This document shows, piece by piece, positions 62,570 through 64,000 of a stretch of DNA of 64,000 nucleotides (position 1 is the stretch's first letter; every line of letters begins with the position of its first letter). Made by a program: the position numbers and the translations under genes. The DNA is taken from NCBI RefSeq assembly GCF_008634025.1, contig NZ_PDCM01000001.1:1664001-1728000 (forward strand). The letters are read 5' to 3'. Below the pieces are notes generated by a model. It was given only the letters and a program-made list of their open reading frames with translations, was not told the origin of the DNA and made no database searches. This DNA is from Streptomyces albofaciens JCM 4342 (GTDB taxonomy: Bacteria; Actinomycetota; Actinomycetes; Streptomycetales; Streptomycetaceae).

Positions 62570-63799
62570 TCAGAAGCCGTGCGGCAGCCACGGCTTGATG
62601 TGCCAGCCGAAGGCCACCGACGCCTCGCGCAGCGCGCCGGGCCGCAGCTCCCGCACCCGGCCCGCCGCCGCCAGCGCACTCAGCGAGAACCCGCCCAGAT
62701 ACGCGGAGCCCAGTTCCCGTACGGACAGGGCCAGGTCGGCAGGGTCCCCGGTCCGCTCGCACGAAGCGCCCCGCCCGTCGCCGGCCAGCCGCCACCGGCC
62801 CTCGTTCCAGGGGCAGAAGGCGTCGGCCACCTCCAGGACCACGTCCACCGGCGCCGCGTACGCCCGCGCCGCGAGCGCCTCGCCGACCTCCACCAGCCGT
62901 ACGAACAGCGACTCGCGCACCTTGACCTGGCAGCGCCGGATGTCGTCGACGAGGTGCAGCAGCGGATCGTCGGCCGGCCGGTTGCGCACCCGCACCCGGG
63001 ACGTCAGGTCGATGCCGAACAGATAGCGCCACAGCGCCGCGTAGACGACCGGGTCCAGCGCCTCGACGTCGCGCACCGTCACCGTGCCGTCCGGGCCGCC
63101 CGCGTCCCAGCCCGCCGTGACCGCGTAGCGCGCGTACCCGCGCACCTCGCCGTCCACCTCGGCCAGCACACACAGCACCGGACCGGCCCCGTCCCGGTCG
63201 GCCTCCGGGTCGAGCAGCGGCAGCCGCTCCCAGCCGGGCTGCCGGGCGAGCATCCCGGGACGGCCGGCGACCAGCTGTTCGTAGACCTTCTCGCAGTCCG
63301 TCAGCGCGGCTTCCGGGTCGGCCAGCCGCAGCCGTACGGCGTCGGCGCCGGGCGGCGCGGCCACGGACAGCCGCAGCGTGTCGAGCGTCATGGCCACCGC
63401 CTCGGTCGCGGTGCCGTACCCGAAGCGCCCGTAGATGGCCGGTTCGGAGGCGGTCAGCACGGCCAGCGGCTCGCGCCGGGCCCGTACGTCCGCGAGCTGG
63501 CGGCGCATCATCTCGCGCAGGAGGCCGCGCCGCCGGTGCGTCGGCTGCACGCTGACCATCGTCACGCCGGCCGCCGGGACGACGGCGCCGCCGGGCAGCG
63601 ACAGCCGGAAGGTGAACGCCCCCGCCGTGCCGACGACGTCGCCCCCGTCCCGGACGGTCAGGCTGCGCTCGGGCTCCCCGAGCCCCCGCCACAGGGCGCG
63701 CTCCTCCGGGGCCTCCGGAGTGCCGCCGAACACCCGCTCCAGCGATGCGTACCAGTCGTCCCAGTCGTCCGGACGCAGCTGCCGTAACTCTGTCGTCAT
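62570..63799 (-). CDS. GNAT acetyltransferase, Eis type
   Basis: A 409-residue protein with the tripartite layout of mycobacterial Eis: an N-terminal GNAT domain with the acetyl-CoA site VTMVSVQPTHRRRGLLREMM (about residues 82-101), a second degenerate GNAT domain, and a C-terminal SCP2-like domain ending in phenylalanine (WLPHGF), whose carboxylate is catalytic in Eis. ATG at 63799. Members acetylate aminoglycosides or protein lysines; the physiological substrate here is unknown. Divergent from the partial gene at the window end, with 127 bp between starts. Confidence 0.88.
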   Translation of the reverse strand: MTTELRQLRPDDWDDWYASLERVFGGTPEAPEERALWRGLGEPERSLTVRDGGDVVGTAGAFTFRLSLPGGAVVPAAGVTMVSVQPTHRRRGLLREMMRRQLADVRARREPLAVLTASEPAIYGRFGYGTATEAVAMTLDTLRLSVAAPPGADAVRLRLADPEAALTDCEKVYEQLVAGRPGMLARQPGWERLPLLDPEADRDGAGPVLCVLAEVDGEVRGYARYAVTAGWDAGGPDGTVTVRDVEALDPVVYAALWRYLFGIDLTSRVRVRNRPADDPLLHLVDDIRRCQVKVRESLFVRLVEVGEALAARAYAAPVDVVLEVADAFCPWNEGRWRLAGDGRGASCERTGDPADLALSVRELGSAYLGGFSLSALAAAGRVRELRPGALREASVAFGWHIKPWLPHGF

Positions 63800-63926
63800 G
63801 GGCCATGCGTAGCAGGACGCCTTACGGCCGCGCGACCGTTTTTCGAACGCCGTTTCCGGGCGATTGCGCCAGGCGGCGCGCCGCGAATCGACGCGCCGCC
63901 GAACGGGTGGATAAGGTCCCAGAACA

Positions 63927-64000
63927 ATGGCGAGCAGCACGGGAGCGGAGTCCCTGACGGCCCGGTGGCGCAAGGCGTTCCACCGGGCCCGCATCAGCGT
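63927..64000 (+). CDS. Start of a gene cut by the right window edge
   Basis: An ATG at 63927 opens a frame that is still open at the edge, beginning MASSTGAESLTARWRKAFHR. GATAAGGT lies 9 nt upstream and resembles a Streptomyces -10 region, which would make the transcript leaderless or nearly so. Too little is present to name the product. Confidence 0.45.
   Translation, partial: MASSTGAESLTARWRKAFHRARIS

Overview
The window is a stretch of very high-GC actinobacterial chromosome, almost certainly Streptomyces. Evidence: strong G/C bias at third codon positions, frequent GTG starts, ATGA/GTGA/TGATG start-stop overlaps, a HATPase/XRE/DUF397 triad, an intact csnREFGHK operon, a mycothiol-system nitroreductase homologue, and a Nur-box-controlled sodF. 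As I recall, gene content and order (csn operon, malQ, pepN, asd, large S8 protease, sodF, amino-acid permeases, rpiB, nei/fpg-type glycosylase, GNAT) follow the conserved chromosomal block of S. coelicolor around sodF and csnR, so this is core rather than arm DNA. I saw no tRNA, rRNA, CRISPR array, transposase or prophage gene.

Layout. 1-5328 (minus): an amino-acid sensing operon, glnX - glnH - unknown coiled-coil protein - pknG; pknG runs off the left edge. 5969-13169 (minus): csnR-csnE-csnF-csnG-csnH-csnK for uptake and catabolism of glucosamine (chitosan) oligosaccharides, with a GGAAA-G-TTTCC palindrome before csnR. 13248-15551: an anti-sigma-type ATPase, a DUF5753 XRE regulator with its DUF397 partner, and an orphan SUKH-4 immunity protein. 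15801-19494 (minus): a three-subunit molybdenum hydroxylase of the PaoABC type. 19707-21595: MscS channel and HNH endonuclease. 21753-30139: carbohydrate enzymes (GH84 family protein, MalQ preceded by a small acidic coupled ORF, GH29 fucosidase). 30351-34100: small membrane protein, acyl-ACP desaturase, LysR regulator and allantoicase. 34101-35316: a relatively AT-rich, gene-poor gap with repeats and possible short ORFs. 35736-51617: two aminopeptidase N paralogues, Uma2 protein, MazE/MazF module, DUF1203 protein, aspartate-semialdehyde dehydrogenase, a large secreted subtilase, a Tat-exported metallophosphoesterase and a nitroreductase homologue. 51774-60925: sodF, three paralogous amino-acid permeases, BioY, and a divergent pair of an LPxTG surface protein and a membrane Ser/Thr kinase. 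61153-64000: RpiB, Nei-type DNA glycosylase, Eis-type acetyltransferase, and the start of one more gene.

How the genes fit together (inference). Much of the window concerns scavenging: secreted proteases and glycosidases outside, aminopeptidases and amino-acid permeases to bring in and finish peptides, the Csn system for amino-sugars, allantoicase for purine nitrogen, and GlnX/GlnH/PknG to report amino-acid supply to central nitrogen metabolism. Recognisable regulatory sites are a Nur box (sodF), a candidate PHO box (metallophosphoesterase), a candidate CsnR operator, an 18-bp palindrome at the desaturase promoter, and an orphan iron-box-like palindrome after the first permease gene. The most unusual features are the extra coiled-coil gene in the PknG operon, the acidic repeat peptide coupled to malQ, the substituted active-site positions in the GH84 and the nitroreductase homologues, the LPxTG/kinase pair, and the gap at 34.1-35.3 kb.
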